The notes: generated by a model from the sequence alone, not told the origin. A DNA stretch of 64,000 nt from Megalobrama amblycephala (GCF_018812025.1 NC_063054.1:29464356-29528355), one strand, 5' to 3'. Shown: positions 9,320 through 20,770, numbered from the stretch's first letter. A program made the numbers and translations.

Positions 9320-11528
9320 CAGTGTTAATTTCGTTGACGAATAATTTTCGTCAGAATTTTCGTCAACGACATTTTTTCATAGACCAAAAAAAGACGATGA
9401 CTAAATAAAAATGCATTTTGAATGACTAAATCTGTGACTAAAATCCACTCTTATTTTCGTCAACGAATAAAAACTAGACAAAAATGATAGAGAGGGACGA
9501 TTTGGGTAGATATCCAGTCAGGACTGCTGTCCTGTGTGTAAGATGCGCACATTTGAAGTGTAACGTGCTGATCAATCAATGTATGGCGTACATTTATGCC
9601 AAGCGATTGCTTAAGAGCTAATGTTGATGAACTATGACAATGTTTACTACACAATGTTTATATGGTAATATGTTTTAGACGGTTGTAAGAATGCATATCT
9701 CCCTCATCTGAACCTAAAGGAGCAGCCTGCTACAGTGCAGACTGCAAACATTTCAGAATAAGATTCACGGTGTATGCGGGATGGGATGGTTTATAATTAT
9801 TATTTTTTCCTGGTCATTATTGTTATTTTGTTTACACAACAAATTGTATTTAACTTAATTTAATTTCTATTTAATTCATAGCAAACTACTGTATCTTCTG
9901 TCACAGAAAGGAAAGACTCGGAACATTATTTGACACATTATTCAATGTATTTTAAGTATAAGGGTTATTATAGTTAAACCTAAAACCTACCATTACTTGA
10001 AATAAACGTTAAAAAAAAAAAAAAAATCTATAATGAAATTTAAAACCAAAAACTAAAAGACACAAACACAAAAAATTACTAAAACTTTTAAAGGTGACCT
10101 AGAACTTCTTTTTAAAAGATGTAATATAAGTCTAAGGTGTCCCCTGAATGTGTCTGTGAAGTTTCAGCTCAAAATACCCCATAGATTTTTTTAAATTCAT
10201 TTTTTTAACTGCCTATTTTGGGGCATCATTAACTATGCACCGATATATAGGTTGCGGCCCCTTTAATTCTCGTGCTCCCCTGCCCCCGGAGCTCGCGCTT
10301 GCCTTGAACAGCATAAACACAGTTTACACAGCTAATATAACCCTCAAAATGGATCTTCACAAAATGTTCATCATGCATGCTGCATGCATACATCGGATCA
10401 TGTGAGTATAGTATTTATTTGGATGTATTACATTTGATTCTGAATGAGTTTGAGGCTATGCTGCGTGGCTAAAGCTAACATTACACACTGTTGGAGAGAT
10501 TTATAAACAATGAAGATGTGTTTATGCATTATACAGACTGCAAGTGTTTAAAAATGAAAATAGCGACGGCTCTTGTCTTCATGAATACAGTAATAAACGA
10601 TGGTAACTTTAACCACATTTAACAGTACATTAGCAACATGCTAACGAAACATTTAGAAAGACAATTCACAAATATCACTAAAAATATCATGTTATCATGG
10701 ATCATGTCAGTTATTATTGCTCCATCTGCCATTTTTCACTATTGTTCTTGCTTGCTTACCTAGTCTGATGATTCAGCTGTGCACATCCAGACGTTCTGCC
10801 CTTGTCTAATGCCTTGATCATGGGCTGGCATATGCAAATATTGGGGGCGTACACCCCGACTGTTACGTAACAGTCGGTGTTATGTTGAGATTCGCCTGTT
10901 CTTCGGAGGTCTTTTAAATAAATGAGATTTATATAAGAAGGAGGAAACAATGGAGTTTGAAACTCAGTGTATGTCTTTTCCATGTACTGAACTCTTGTTA
11001 TTCAACTATGCCAATATAAATTCAATATTTAATTCTAGGGCACTTTTAACTAAAATTACAATGAAAGCAGAAAAACTAAAAATCAAATCTAATCTTTTTT
11101 TATTTTTTTTATTTTAACAAAAACTATAATAGTACCTAAATGATAAGTGTGTCAATCTCTGACAAATACGGAATTGAGCTCCTTCATGTCTTCTTGCACT
11201 TGAACGGTCAAAAAATGTCTGTTTTGGTGCGTAAAGTACAGTTGGTTGTCTTAAGTGAACATTAACAGTTTGGAGAATATCAGATGTATATCAGTGTATT
11301 GGATCTGTGTATTGTTAGAGAAATGCTTACTTAATGCATTACAATTTAAATAAATTAGATTTTAGTCGACTAAATCTACTGTAGACTAAAATCTTATGAT
11401 ATTTAGTCAACTAAAACTAGACAAACTAAAACAATTTCTGATGACTAAAATATGACTAAAACTAAAAGGCATTTTAGTCAAAAGACTGACTTAAACTAAA
11501 TAAAAATTTGCTGTCAAAATGAACACTG
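9320..11528. mobile_element. Non-autonomous hAT element, 8 bp target duplication
   Basis: It starts CAGTGTTAATTTCGTTGACG and ends TGTCAAAATGAACACTG, giving a CAGTGTT-type inverted terminus. CCCCATTC is duplicated exactly at 9312-9319 and 11529-11536, within the arm of the family P host. Subterminal regions are rich in CGTCAACGAA on the left and TTTAGTCAACTAAAA on the right. No transposase or BED finger remains. A family S element (10088-11049) sits inside it. Confidence 0.9.
10088..11049 (+). mobile_element. Family S element, copy 1
   Basis: TTAA occurs at both edges, followed by AGGTGACCTAGAA on the left and preceded by TTCTAGGGCACTT on the right. The AGCTCAAAATACCCCA word lies near 10167. 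The element is colinear with 36614-37595 and inverted relative to 56930-57897. Shared interior landmarks are GGGGCATCATTAACTATGCA, CATGCATGCTGCATGC-like text, TTACGTAACAGTCGGTGTTA and GAGGAAACAATGGAGTTTG. No long frame survives, so it is probably non-autonomous. Confidence 0.9.
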
Positions 11529-11688
11529 CCCCATTCACAAACATTATAAATCTTGGAGGACTAAGGATATTTTTAAATATATCTCTGATTGTGTTCGTCT
11601 GAAAGAAGATAGTCATTTATACCTAGGATGGCTTGAGGGTTAGTTCATCATAGGATAATTTTCATTTTTGGATGAACTATCCCTTTAA

Positions 11689-12283
11689 GTAGCTCTTTAC
11701 ATATTTTTAAATTGTCATGACATCAGCATGTCATAATGATTTTGAAGTGCACATTCACATCACATATACTTCTGAGACAGTGCTACACACTGACAGGCAT
11801 ACGTTATGCATGGACTGTTTCATGTTTTATTTATTCTTGGATGGGCACACATATGGTCCCTGTATGTGCAACAACTACAAATGTGGTTCATTTCACAAGA
11901 CTCAAGGTGTAAAATTGCAGACCAGGAGATTTATAGGCTTCCAGTTCGAAAACATTCGTCATGTTGTTCTCTCTGTTTATTTGGATTAGAAATGCATGTG
12001 GCATCTTGCATTTGCAGTTGTAGCTTAGATAATTTAAATTTTTATGGGGACATTCATTTATAGATTAAGAATTACGTTTTCTTTTCTACACACTTGTATG
12101 AGCTTTCACTAACATGTGTAACCTGGACAAACAAGTACAAAAAGATGCAAAACAATGTAGAACCATTTTATATTATTGGAAAAGATATTGTATTATGGTG
12201 TTTTTGATTTAAATGTTTGTCACCATATTTTGACAGTCACCAAATAATTCTTTGATTTCTTATGAATTAATCAATGATATATT
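11689..12283. other. Low-copy sequence, nothing recognised
   Basis: Two overlapping plus-strand frames (11717-11989 and 11806-12063) share the same DNA in different phases and have no domain signature. Confidence 0.45.
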
Positions 12284-12595
12284 GGTAACACTTTACAATA
12301 AGGTCTTATTTGTTAACATTAGTAAATGTATTAGCTAACACAAACTAACAATGAGAAATACATTTGTTACAGTATTTGTTAATATTTGTTACTGTTAGTT
12401 AATGAAAATGCCTCATTCGTTCATTGTTTGTTCGTTAGTTCAGTGTTAACAAATACAACTTCTGATTTTAATAATGAATTAGTAAATGTTGAAATCAACA
12501 TTAACTAACATTAATAAATGCTGTAGAAGTATTGTTCATTCTTAGTTCATGTTAACTAAAGCAGTTAACTAATGACACCTTATCGTAAAGTGTTG
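12284..12595. mobile_element. MITE with GGTAACACTTTA ends
   Basis: The left terminus GGTAACACTTTACAATAAGG matches the inverse of CACCTTATCGTAAAGTGTTGC. The interior is a run of GTTAAC/AACATTAGT words. Partial copies occur at 20936-21056 and 61263-63033. Flanks GATATATT and GATAGATC agree at six of eight bases, compatible with an aged 8 bp duplication. Confidence 0.75.
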
Positions 12596-13265
12596 CTGAT
12601 AGATCAATTATAAGAAGAACAACTTTTTCTTCCCTTTTGTAAAGCCAAAATGTAACCATTACTGTCAAAAACAATATACACCTTGCACAACAGTCATGAG
12701 CCAAAATAAAATGTCATGCTGCTGGATCTTGAAAATTCTATCACTAGAATCCATTCTAAAAGGATGAAGCTTTGGATGCACTTCAATTTACCCAGAGGTG
12801 TTCAAGCGTGCAATGCGGTGGGATAGTCCTGTGTCTTTTATCTGGTGGTGGCAGGGATTGACATATTGATTAGATAGTAGTGGGAACATTATTCTTGTGC
12901 CTGGGACTTGCCATATTTTCTGCTTGCATCGGTGCCATCATTTTCTACATGTTCTGAGGGCTACAGATAATGTAATAGCATATGAGCATGAAATAGCCAC
13001 ACGAGCAGAAGGGTTTGTTGATTGGTGCTGTGGAGGTCAAAGACTGCCTCGCACTCTTTAGGGGCTAGTAGTAATAGTTCGAGGCTCTTGATGGGAAGGT
13101 TCAAGGCATAGGAGAGTCAGAGAAGGATATTTTTATGTTAATTTTATTCTCTTTAATTCAGTTATTTTAAAAAATGTTTTTCACTTTGGAATAACTACTG
13201 AAAAAGTTTCTACTGTACTGCTATGGCATCTAGGCTTGTGATTGTGTTATTGCAGATGTATTTAT
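12596..13265. other. Low-copy sequence, nothing recognised
   Basis: No repeat or coding signature. The stretch near 12790-13100 is less AT-rich than its surroundings. Confidence 0.45.
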
Positions 13266-13290
13266 AAAAAAAAAAAAAAAAAAAAAAAAA
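13266..13290. repeat. Poly-A tract
   Basis: An uninterrupted run of about 25 A just upstream of a family F copy. Confidence 0.95.
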
Positions 13291-13309
13291 CGAGGAACAT
13301 CACAATAAA

Positions 13310-13756
13310 GCAGTGTTTTTCAAAGATTCGTCTGAGCACTCATCGAATCAGTGATTCAGATCTCCTATTAAATGGCTAAACTGCTGGAATCACGTGACTT
13401 TGGTGCTCCGAACCGCTGATTCGATTCGTAAAGCTCCGAAGCAGTGTTTTGAAATCGTCCATCATAAGATATTGTTGAAAAGTCGTTATTTTGTTTTTTT
13501 GGTGCACAAAAAGTATTCTTGTCGCTTTATAATATTAAGGTAGAACCATTGAACTGTTTTAAATATGTTTTTAGTACCTTTATGGATCTTGAGATTTACA
13601 ATGGCATTGCTGTCTATAGAGGCCTCACTGAGCCATTTAATCAAAAATATCTTAATTTGTGTTCCGAAGATGAACGAAGGTCTTACGGGTGTAGAAAGAC
13701 ATGAGGGTGAGTAATAAATGAGATTATTTTCAATTTTGGGTGAACTAACCCCTTAA
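13310..13756 (+). mobile_element. Family F copy, uninterrupted
   Basis: It carries TTTGAAATCG, TTGTTTTTTTGGTGCAC, GTCGCTTTATAATATTAA, the TATGGATCTTGAG block, GTTCCGAAGATGAACGAAGG and the end GGTGAGTAATAAATGA...AACCCCTTAA. The left boundary is unclear. No protein is encoded. It is a second empty-site reference for the insertion at 26526. Confidence 0.8.
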
Positions 13757-14149
13757 GTAAATGTAAAGAATTGAAAAAAAGCGCATGTGTATTAGTATAT
13801 TAGATCAGTACATTCAGTTTTAAATTAACAGCCTAATATAATAGTATAATAGCCTAATATACCAGCTTCCATCTGTTCCATTAATGTTAATCAAACAGTC
13901 TCACTGCTCTTGACTCACTTTTGTAACTTTAATAAAAAATAAATGTATATTTAATTTACACAGTGAAGACTATGCAGTGTTTTTTTATACATTTAATTAC
14001 CTTATAAAATTTATGTTTAGATCTATTTAATTTCTGCCTTTGTTATATTGTAGTTTTGTCCTTTTGCTTGTAATTAGTTCCTTTGTTCTTATTTTATCAC
14101 TTTTGTTTACTTGTCTTCAGTCAGCTTGAGTTTCTTTTTTTTTTACTCA
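13757..14149. other. AT-rich low-copy sequence
   Basis: Nothing recognisable apart from T-rich runs. Confidence 0.4.
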
Positions 14150-14336
14150 GGATGGTATTAGTTATTGTGATCTTGAAATTGGTGAAAAGAATTATGAAAT
14201 TTCAATGGTATCAAAGATTTTGATATCGTAACCTTATTTAAAGCAAAAATAACTATTGTGATATAAATGATTATTGTGAAATAAAATTACTCATATCGTG
14301 ATATAAGATTTGTCATATTGCCCACCCCTAATCTCA
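14150..14336. mobile_element. hAT-like relic, one end
   Basis: Repeated ATTGTGATAT and TATCGTGATATAAG words lead into GCCCACCCCTAA, the inverse of a TAGGGGTGGGC-type hAT end. Only this end is evident. Confidence 0.5.
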
Positions 14337-14344
14337 GTATTCTT

Positions 14345-14424
14345 TTTCTTTTCTTTTCTTTTCTTTTCTTTTCTTTTCTTTTCTTTTCTTTTCTTTTCTT
14401 TTCTTTTCTTTTCTTTTCTTTTCT
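14345..14424. repeat. (CTTTT)n pentanucleotide microsatellite
   Basis: About 16 uninterrupted TTTTC units. Confidence 0.98.
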
Positions 14425-14439
14425 GTATTTTGTCTAGGG

Positions 14440-14780
14440 GTTAAACGGATCATAGTTGATCCGCAATCCATATGGATCAGGCCCCACAGTTCGGCAAGCA
14501 TGTGATTCGAGGATTAATTGCAAGTTTAATCACCATAGAGTGAAAGTTTATAATTTGCACGTTTTTGTCTTGCCAGTACACATTCAATAGATTTTAAAAC
14601 ATTCTGGCGCTAGAAGAGGCAAAAGAGAATTTAATTTGGTACTCGCATGCTGTTATCTGTGCGCATAGCCGCACACGCCCGAAGCGCGCACATTTCATAT
14701 AGCGCGCAAACTCCAAATTGATTTCCTCTTTTGCGTCTCCTTGCACTTGGATGGACACATTCACACAAAATTAGCTATGT
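14440..14780 (+). repeat. Dispersed repeat, forward copy of the unit at 6040
   Basis: GATCCATATGGATCAGG, CCACAGTTCGG, ATAGAGTGAAAGTTTATAAT, TTGCACGTTTTTGTCTTG follow in the same order as on the minus strand at 6040-6300. A palindromic GGATCATAGTTGATCC lies at 14448. Class unknown. Confidence 0.6.
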
Positions 14781-17023
14781 CAAAATGCCGTCTCGCCAAG
14801 TATACTTGTAAACACAGTCGGTTATGTCTTAAGTGAACATAAAGAGTTCAGAAATCAGATGTGTATCATTATATTGAATCCATGCGTTAGGTCTTAAAGT
14901 GACAGCAGCCTATAATGTGTCATTAATGTTAATCAAACAACAAAACACAGCTTTATCAAAGATTAAACTATATTAAATACTACAGTTAGACCTTACTTTA
15001 TTTGTAACTTTGTTATATTGTCTTTATCTATGCTTGTAATTAGTGTATTTGTTCTTATTTTTAATAACGTTTGAACTTTATTAGTCAGGCAAGTAGTTTT
15101 TGCTGTGGTATCGGAGTACTTAAAGTGTGCTTCATGTAGTAAGTGGAAAGCAAAGTTCCGGGACTCAAAAACTGTAATATGATCTGAGCCGTATGTTTTG
15201 TGATCCATTGAACCACTAATTTGGTCAAAACTCTTCCTACCTCTTCTACTGCAGTGCTGTAAGCTCACTGAATGGTCGTCCATTCCTCCTAGTGTTTGAA
15301 GTAAAGTGAGGAATACTAGCCGCACTCAAGGGGGATGTGGGAAACTCCACAAATGGACTTAAGGGTGTACAAATGAACTAGGCTGCTCTAGCAGAAGATT
15401 GAAAGTACAGCGCAAAAGACTTTGCCTTACGGCAGTGGCAGGATGAAACCGTAGGTGAATCAGCCCCCTGTGTCCTGAAGCCACAAATCGTTCGGCCCCC
15501 TTACTGTGCTTCTAACCTTTACGCATACACTGCACTCAGGAAATGATTTAATAGGTTTCTAGAGGCTTGGGATAAGATAACTCCTTTTATCTGTCAGTGG
15601 TGAGACCGAAATCTTTCAGTCCATGTGTAAATATGAAAGTTGTCCTTTGGTAGAGACGGCAAAATGTAGCAACTCTCAAAGATGTAAAACATTAATTTAT
15701 GGCTGTTTCTTTCTTCCTTCAACTATTTGCCCCATGGACCCTTACAACAACAGTGTCCAACTGTGGATATAAAGGCATTATATTAGAGTTCTGTAATTTT
15801 ATTTGTCTTTTTTGCCTTTTTTTCTGAAATAGCTGTTCTGAGTGAAATGCACAAACTTGTCTTTGCATTGTAAACATCTTAAATTAAATGAAATATTTCC
15901 ACACATTTATAATTTGACAAATGACAGCTTGATTGGAAATTATGCACAAAAACAGTCTGTTAGCAAGTGATATTTACCTTTACTTGTCTTATATTTCATC
16001 TCAAGCATGCTCTTTCAAAAAAAAAAAATCTTTTACATTATTGTATAAAATCATTTAGACATTTTGCATTTTAGTTTTTTATCATACATTTTATGTTTAG
16101 ATAGCAAATGTAAAAAAAAATATTTTTTAAAGATGGGTTTTCAGTAGCCTTTCATATTGAAAAAAAAAAAAGTTTGATTGTGACCTTCATACAACAAAAA
16201 GAAAAGGCTGCATGAAAATGCAATAAGAATCAATCCAAGGAACATAGAAACACCCTTCTACAAATACAGCCTAAACATAAAACTACATTCATGTACCTAT
16301 TCAGTTTTCCTGGTCAGTAACCAAAACTATTCAATGAGATAAGCAGTAGAATAGATCCTGACAAGGACAAAAACTCTTTTCCAGTGTCTCAGCTCTCACT
16401 ACAAGGTCTTTTGTTCATCAGTTTTGTGGCACAAATCATCAGCCTTGATGGAACTGTCTGGTAAATTTTCTGTACTATAGAAGATAAGGTTTGTAATGTT
16501 TTTATTGGCTTTAAATCAACCGTTCTCAGAAGTAACAGTTTGGTAAATATGGATTTATTAGGGAAACGCAACAGAACACACACGTACAAAGAATTAGACG
16601 CCACATTGATTCAGTGGAATGTTATGGTCATGATGATGATCTGATAATGGGGATATAACTCCAGTTCAGGCTAAACCCATCCCTAACATTGTTTTTTTGG
16701 AATGGAGTTAAGATGTGAAGTGAGAATTATAGCATGAGTTCATTTATCCTGTATGGGAGAACAATAAATTCCATCTATCTGCAGTAATGCACCTCATTAA
16801 ATGTTAAACAACAGTGTGACTTATTGGAATAAAATAACTCTTCTTGAAGAGGGGAGTGTAGTCCAGTTAGTGGTGATATGAAGCAATATGTGTTATACAC
16901 ATTTCAATGGCTTTATACCATCCTCAAGACCATAAGCTTCTCCCCAACAAACACCACAAATGACCCATGCTATTTCATAAATGTCCCTGATTGTAACATA
17001 TGTGACATTCAGAATCATGTGCT
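14781..17023. other. Low-copy region, nothing coding recognised
   Basis: This is one of the longer repeat-poor stretches. A 110-codon minus-strand frame at 14993-15325 shows no domain. The part at about 15380-15660 is more GC-balanced. It could include regulatory or conserved non-coding DNA, but no signal proves it. Confidence 0.4.
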
Positions 17024-17255
17024 TTAAAGGCATAACTCACCCTAAAATTAATTTCTGTCATAATTTACTCACCCTCATGTCATTCCAAACCTGTATGACT
17101 TTCTTCTGTGGAAAGCAAATATTCCATACAATGAAAGTCAATGTTGTTTAGAAACCATTGACTTATCTGTTTCACAGAAGAAAACTCATACAGGGTGACA
17201 TGAGGGTGAGTAAATGATGACAGAATTTTCATTTTGGGGTGAATTAACCCTTTAA
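17024..17255. mobile_element. Short family P foldback element (232 bp)
   Basis: TTAA edges surround AGGCATAACTCACCC on the left and GGTGAATTAACCCTTTAA on the right. CTCACCCTCATGTCA mirrors TGACATGAGGGTGAG, and CTTTCTTCTGTG mirrors CACAGAAGAAA. The arms cover nearly the whole element. Confidence 0.88.
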
Positions 17256-17689
17256 CCAATTCCCCTCTATAATTCCTCCATCTGCATCTCTAGGGGTTGC
17301 TTCAGGACATTGCTTGTAATCTTGCTAGTGTGTAGAAACTTTTTACAACTACCACTTTATTTTCTGTTATACAATGCAAAACTTTTCCCATTTCTTTGTT
17401 TTGTAACTCAAAATCATGTTGGCAATAACTCAAAACGGCACACATTTATGTTGGCGCAACATTAGGCCATAACAGTGTGCAATTATTTTGGCATCAAGTC
17501 ACAGCACAAAATTGGCATAGTATTAGCTCATAACAACATGAAATCAATTCAGTGTAGCAATTTATTCCAAACAAACAAACATTAATGCTAGGATATGAAC
17601 ACGAGAACCCATTATGATTAGCATTAGACTATCCTGCCACCTGGACAGTGCCAGAGATTATTCTGCTGCTGAATGTCGTCTCAAATTTG
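17256..17689. other. Low-copy sequence adjoining the integrase relic
   Basis: Nothing recognised. A GGGTTCTCGTGTTCATATCC-like string on the minus strand near 17590-17612 faintly resembles a tRNA B box, but there is no matching A box. Confidence 0.35.
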
Positions 17690-18200
17690 GTATTTCGCTG
17701 CATGAATGGCTTTGCGTGGACTACTGTTCATAGTGATAAATTCTCATTCTCTGAATCTTTACAAGAGATTTGTGTCTCATTGTCACAGATAACAGCCCTT
17801 GTGTAGCTGTCTTCATCAAACATGTGACTACAGTAGAAATATTTATACTTGCAGACAAGATAACCTTCTACCCATCTGGAATAGTAATCAGTGGTAACTA
17901 GTAGATTCTACCCTAAGGGAAATGGACCACATAGATCAATGGCTACAATTTGTCATGGCTTGTCAGGCACCCCTGTTCACACCATAGGAATGGTCTTGAG
18001 GGCATGCTGTTCATGCTGCACCACACGACTTCACTAAGTGATTCACGTCTCTTTTCATGCACAGCCTCTAAACCTTTGTGTGCAGTCGTTTTTGGATTTT
18101 TTTTTTGCCCTTTGTCATCCAGCAATTGCAATGTGATTTTCTTGTAAAACTGCTGTCCAAGGCCTAGTCGTGGGATGGATATCTTATAAACCTTGCTCAT
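17690..18200 (-). pseudogene. Gypsy-type (Ty3) integrase relic
   Basis: Translated on the minus strand, with frame breaks, this reads QIVAIDLCGPFP (about 17918-17950), then TTDYYSRWVEGYL (about 17867-17905), then CDNETQI (about 17770-17795). These match the first catalytic Asp block, the following conserved DY.S.W block and the second catalytic Asp block of LTR-retrotransposon integrase. Stops replace residues before QIVAID, at the V.TGVPDKP segment and before LLVTTDYYS. The third catalytic Glu region is not recognisable. The frame upstream of it (about 17951-18200) may be linker or zinc-finger remnant. No LTRs, reverse transcriptase or protease are seen nearby, so it is an isolated dead fragment. 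Confidence 0.6.
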
Positions 18201-18259
18201 GAATATTGATTAGATGATGTATTGTAAGGGATGTATATGTATAGGCCAATAATCTGAAT

Positions 18260-18605
18260 TGGGACACAATTTGCTTTTGCTCTGGGCGATGTGTGTGTGC
18301 ACGCTTATCAGGGAGAAGTGCCTATACAAGGAATTCCGCCCTTTTATGATGTCATAAAGACCATACTTGAAAAAAAAATTCGACGTAACATGTCCACAAA
18401 AGGGGACGGAAAAAATGCATCAGCTTGAGTGCGACTCGTCTTTTCGATTTTACTACAAGTTATAGCACAAAATAAGCATGAATCAACATTAGAAGGTATG
18501 TTGAAAGATACAATACAACTTACTAAAATATATCATCTCTCATGTATTCACCCAATCAGTGTTTCAGTCACAGAAAGAAGTCAATAAAACAGCTTGTGAA
18601 CATAT
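18260..18605 (+). repeat. Dispersed repeat shared with 46380-46515
   Basis: The part from about 18478 reads AAGGTATGTTGAAAGATACA, ACAACTTAC, CTCATGTATTC, AATCAGTGTTTCA, GAAAGAAGTC and AACAGCTTGT. The same blocks occur in order at 46380-46515. The family is unknown. It directly abuts the palindrome at 18609. Confidence 0.65.
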
Positions 18606-18608
18606 CAC

Positions 18609-19378
18609 TTAAAGGGATAGTTCACCCAAAAATGAAAATTTGATGTTTATCTGCTTACCCCCAGCGCATCCAAGATGTAGGTGACTTTGTTTCTTCAGTA
18701 GAACACAAATGATGATCCTCCAACCGTTGCCGTCTGTCAGTCAAATAATGCGAGTGGATGGGAACTTCTACTATAAGAGTAAATAAAACTTGCATAGACA
18801 AGTCCAAATTAAACCCTGCGGCTCGTGACGACACATTGATGTCCTAAGACACGAAACGATCGGTTTGTGCGAGAAACCGAACAGTATTTATATCATATCA
18901 CCACTATGTCCAACAGCGTTCAGCATTCGCTTAGTGAGGTCTGATTGCGCTCTGACAATGGCAGTGATGTCTAGCACTCGTTGAAGTATATGCGCGAGAG
19001 ATCACTGCCGTTGTCAGAGCGCGATCAGACCTCACTAAGCGAGTGCTGAACGCAGTTGGACATAGTGGTGTTTTAGAGGTAAAAATTGATATAAATACTG
19101 TTCGGTTTCTCGCACAAACTGATCGTTTCGTGTCTTAGGACATCAATGTGTCGTCACGATCCGCAGGGTTTAATTTGGACTTGTCTATGCAAGTTTTATT
19201 TAGTCTTATAGTAGAAGTTCCCATCTACTAGCATTATTTGACTGACAGACGGCAACGGTTGGAGTTAAAAATCATCATTTGTGTTCTACTGAAGAAACAA
19301 AGTCACCTACATCTTGGATGTGCTGGGGGTAAGCAGATAAACATCAAATTTTAATTTTTGGGTGAACTATCCCTTTAA
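18609..19378. mobile_element. Family P foldback element, ~380 bp arms
   Basis: TTAA edges enclose AGGGATAGTTCACCCAAAAA on the left and its inverse on the right. The inverted match continues almost to the centre near 18990: CAACCGTTGCCGTCTGTCAG with CTGACAGACGGCAACGGTTG, CACGAAACGATC with GATCGTTTCGTG, and ACCTCACTAAGC mirrored in the middle. The transcript would fold into a hairpin of about 370 bp. No coding capacity is seen. Confidence 0.93.
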
Positions 19379-19539
19379 TGTTGCATTTACCAATGTTACT
19401 CAATGTTCACAGTCCACTATAAAAAAACTAGAGAGAAGCTCATTTACTGCTCATTTACTGCTGTTTACGTATGTTTGAATAAATCTGTTGACAACTAATG
19501 GAAACTACTTCATACATATTACACCTTATACATTTACAA

Positions 19540-20132
19540 TTAAAGGATTAGTTCACTTTCAAATGAAAAATAGCCCAAGCTTTACTCGCCCTTAAGCCAT
19601 CCTAGGTATATATGACTTTATTCTTTCTGATGAACATAATAAATATCTTGACGCATCAAAGCTTTATAATGGCAGTGAACAGGGTTCACGAGTATGAGCT
19701 GAAGAAAGTGATTCGATCCACATCCATCCATCATAAATGTACTCCACACGGCTCTGAGGGGTTAATAAAGGCCTTCTTTCTTCGTAAATTGAATATGGAA
19801 GGCGGTCTGGCGGAATCTAGATATTTTACTTCATAACTTGTTCAATATTTTTTTACACAAAGGCATCACTTCGCTTCAGAAGGCCTTTATTAACCCCCCG
19901 GAGCTGTGTGGAGTACATGTTTATGATGGATAGATTTAGATGGGGACACTTTCTTTAGCTCATACTCATTGGTCCCAGTCACTGCCATTAGAAAGCTCAG
20001 ATGCATCAGGATATTTCTTAATATTTCTCTGATTATGTTCATCAGAAAGAAGAAAGTCATATACACCTATGATGGCTTGAGGGTGAGTAAAGCTTTGGCT
20101 AATTTTCATTTGAAAGTGAACAAATCCTTTAG
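19540..20132. mobile_element. Family P foldback element related to 1527-2969
   Basis: The left TTAA is followed by AGGATTAGTTCACTTTCA. The right end has GAAAGTGAACAAATCC and a decayed TTAG edge. GAAGGCGGTCTGGCGGAATC and the ATCCACATCCATCCATCATA block match the element at 1527, but it lacks the tandem-repeat insert, so it shows the pre-insertion structure. Confidence 0.85.
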
Positions 20133-20141
20133 ATCCTTTAA

Positions 20142-20624
20142 TCCTTTATTTATGTTTTGAATCTCATAGTAAGATGGATGTCATTTGAAATCTGAGACTT
20201 TGCTTCATATCAAAAGTAACAAAGCTCAAAGATTATTGCGATTTCATTCAGTAACAAAGCAAGTGGCTGAATTTATGAATGAATCAATGACTTTCACAAA
20301 CGATTCGTTCAAAGCCACAGATTCGTTCATGAAACACTGCTGTCTGTTGTAGTTCTGCTGTGGCTTTCGTTGGAAGTCATTATTTCGTTGCAAAATAGAG
20401 TAAATACTGACAATACTGTGAAGAACATCATTTAATATTACTTGTTAGTTTGTTGAACTGTTCTATAAAAATCAATGTCAGATTTGAAAACGTGTGGATT
20501 GGATTTGCATTCTTGCATTAAAAACAAGAACTCGCAAAAGGTATGTTTTGTATCGAGATTAAATCTTAAATTGATCTCAATATGCACAATCTGTGCCAGG
20601 CTATTTGTTTTTCATGCTAGTAAG
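20142..20624. other. Low-copy sequence, nothing recognised
   Basis: No repeat or coding signature is evident. Confidence 0.45.
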
Positions 20625-20770
20625 TGCTAAATCTACAGGTACGCGTACCCCAGTTTGGGAACCACTGGACTAGACTAATCGATTCTTGGGATTTAAGAAT
20701 CGATATTGCTTTGTAAAAAAGAGAATCGATTAAAATTGAGAAATTTATATTTTTTTACCCAGTCCTAGTC
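20625..20770. mobile_element. Two abutting hAT-like end fragments
   Basis: GGTACGCGTACC then CAGTTTGGGAACCACTG is the inverse of a CAGTGGTTCCCAAACTG hAT end. AATCGATT blocks then lead to TTTTTTACCCAGTCCTAG, the inverse of a CTAGGACTGGGTAAAAA end. Only single ends are visible. Confidence 0.55.

Larger units (their letters stand above)
8636..11688. mobile_element. Family P foldback element split by a hAT insertion
   Basis: TTAA edges lie at 8636 and 11685. The left end reads AGGCATAGTTTACCC and CTCACCCTCAAGCCATCC. The right end reads GGATGGCTTGAGG and GATGAACTATCCCTTTAA. Further inverted matches are AAATATCCATATTTAAAAC with GTTTTAAATATGGATATTT, and the AACTAGTTTCC/GGAAGCTAGTT pair. The right arm is cut by a 2.2 kb hAT element at 9320-11528. 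With that removed the palindrome would be about 835 bp. Confidence 0.85.

Noticed and set aside
14993..15325. 110-codon minus-strand frame as a gene
   Set aside because: No domain, repeat or splice support. Length is not exceptional for random AT-rich sequence of this extent.
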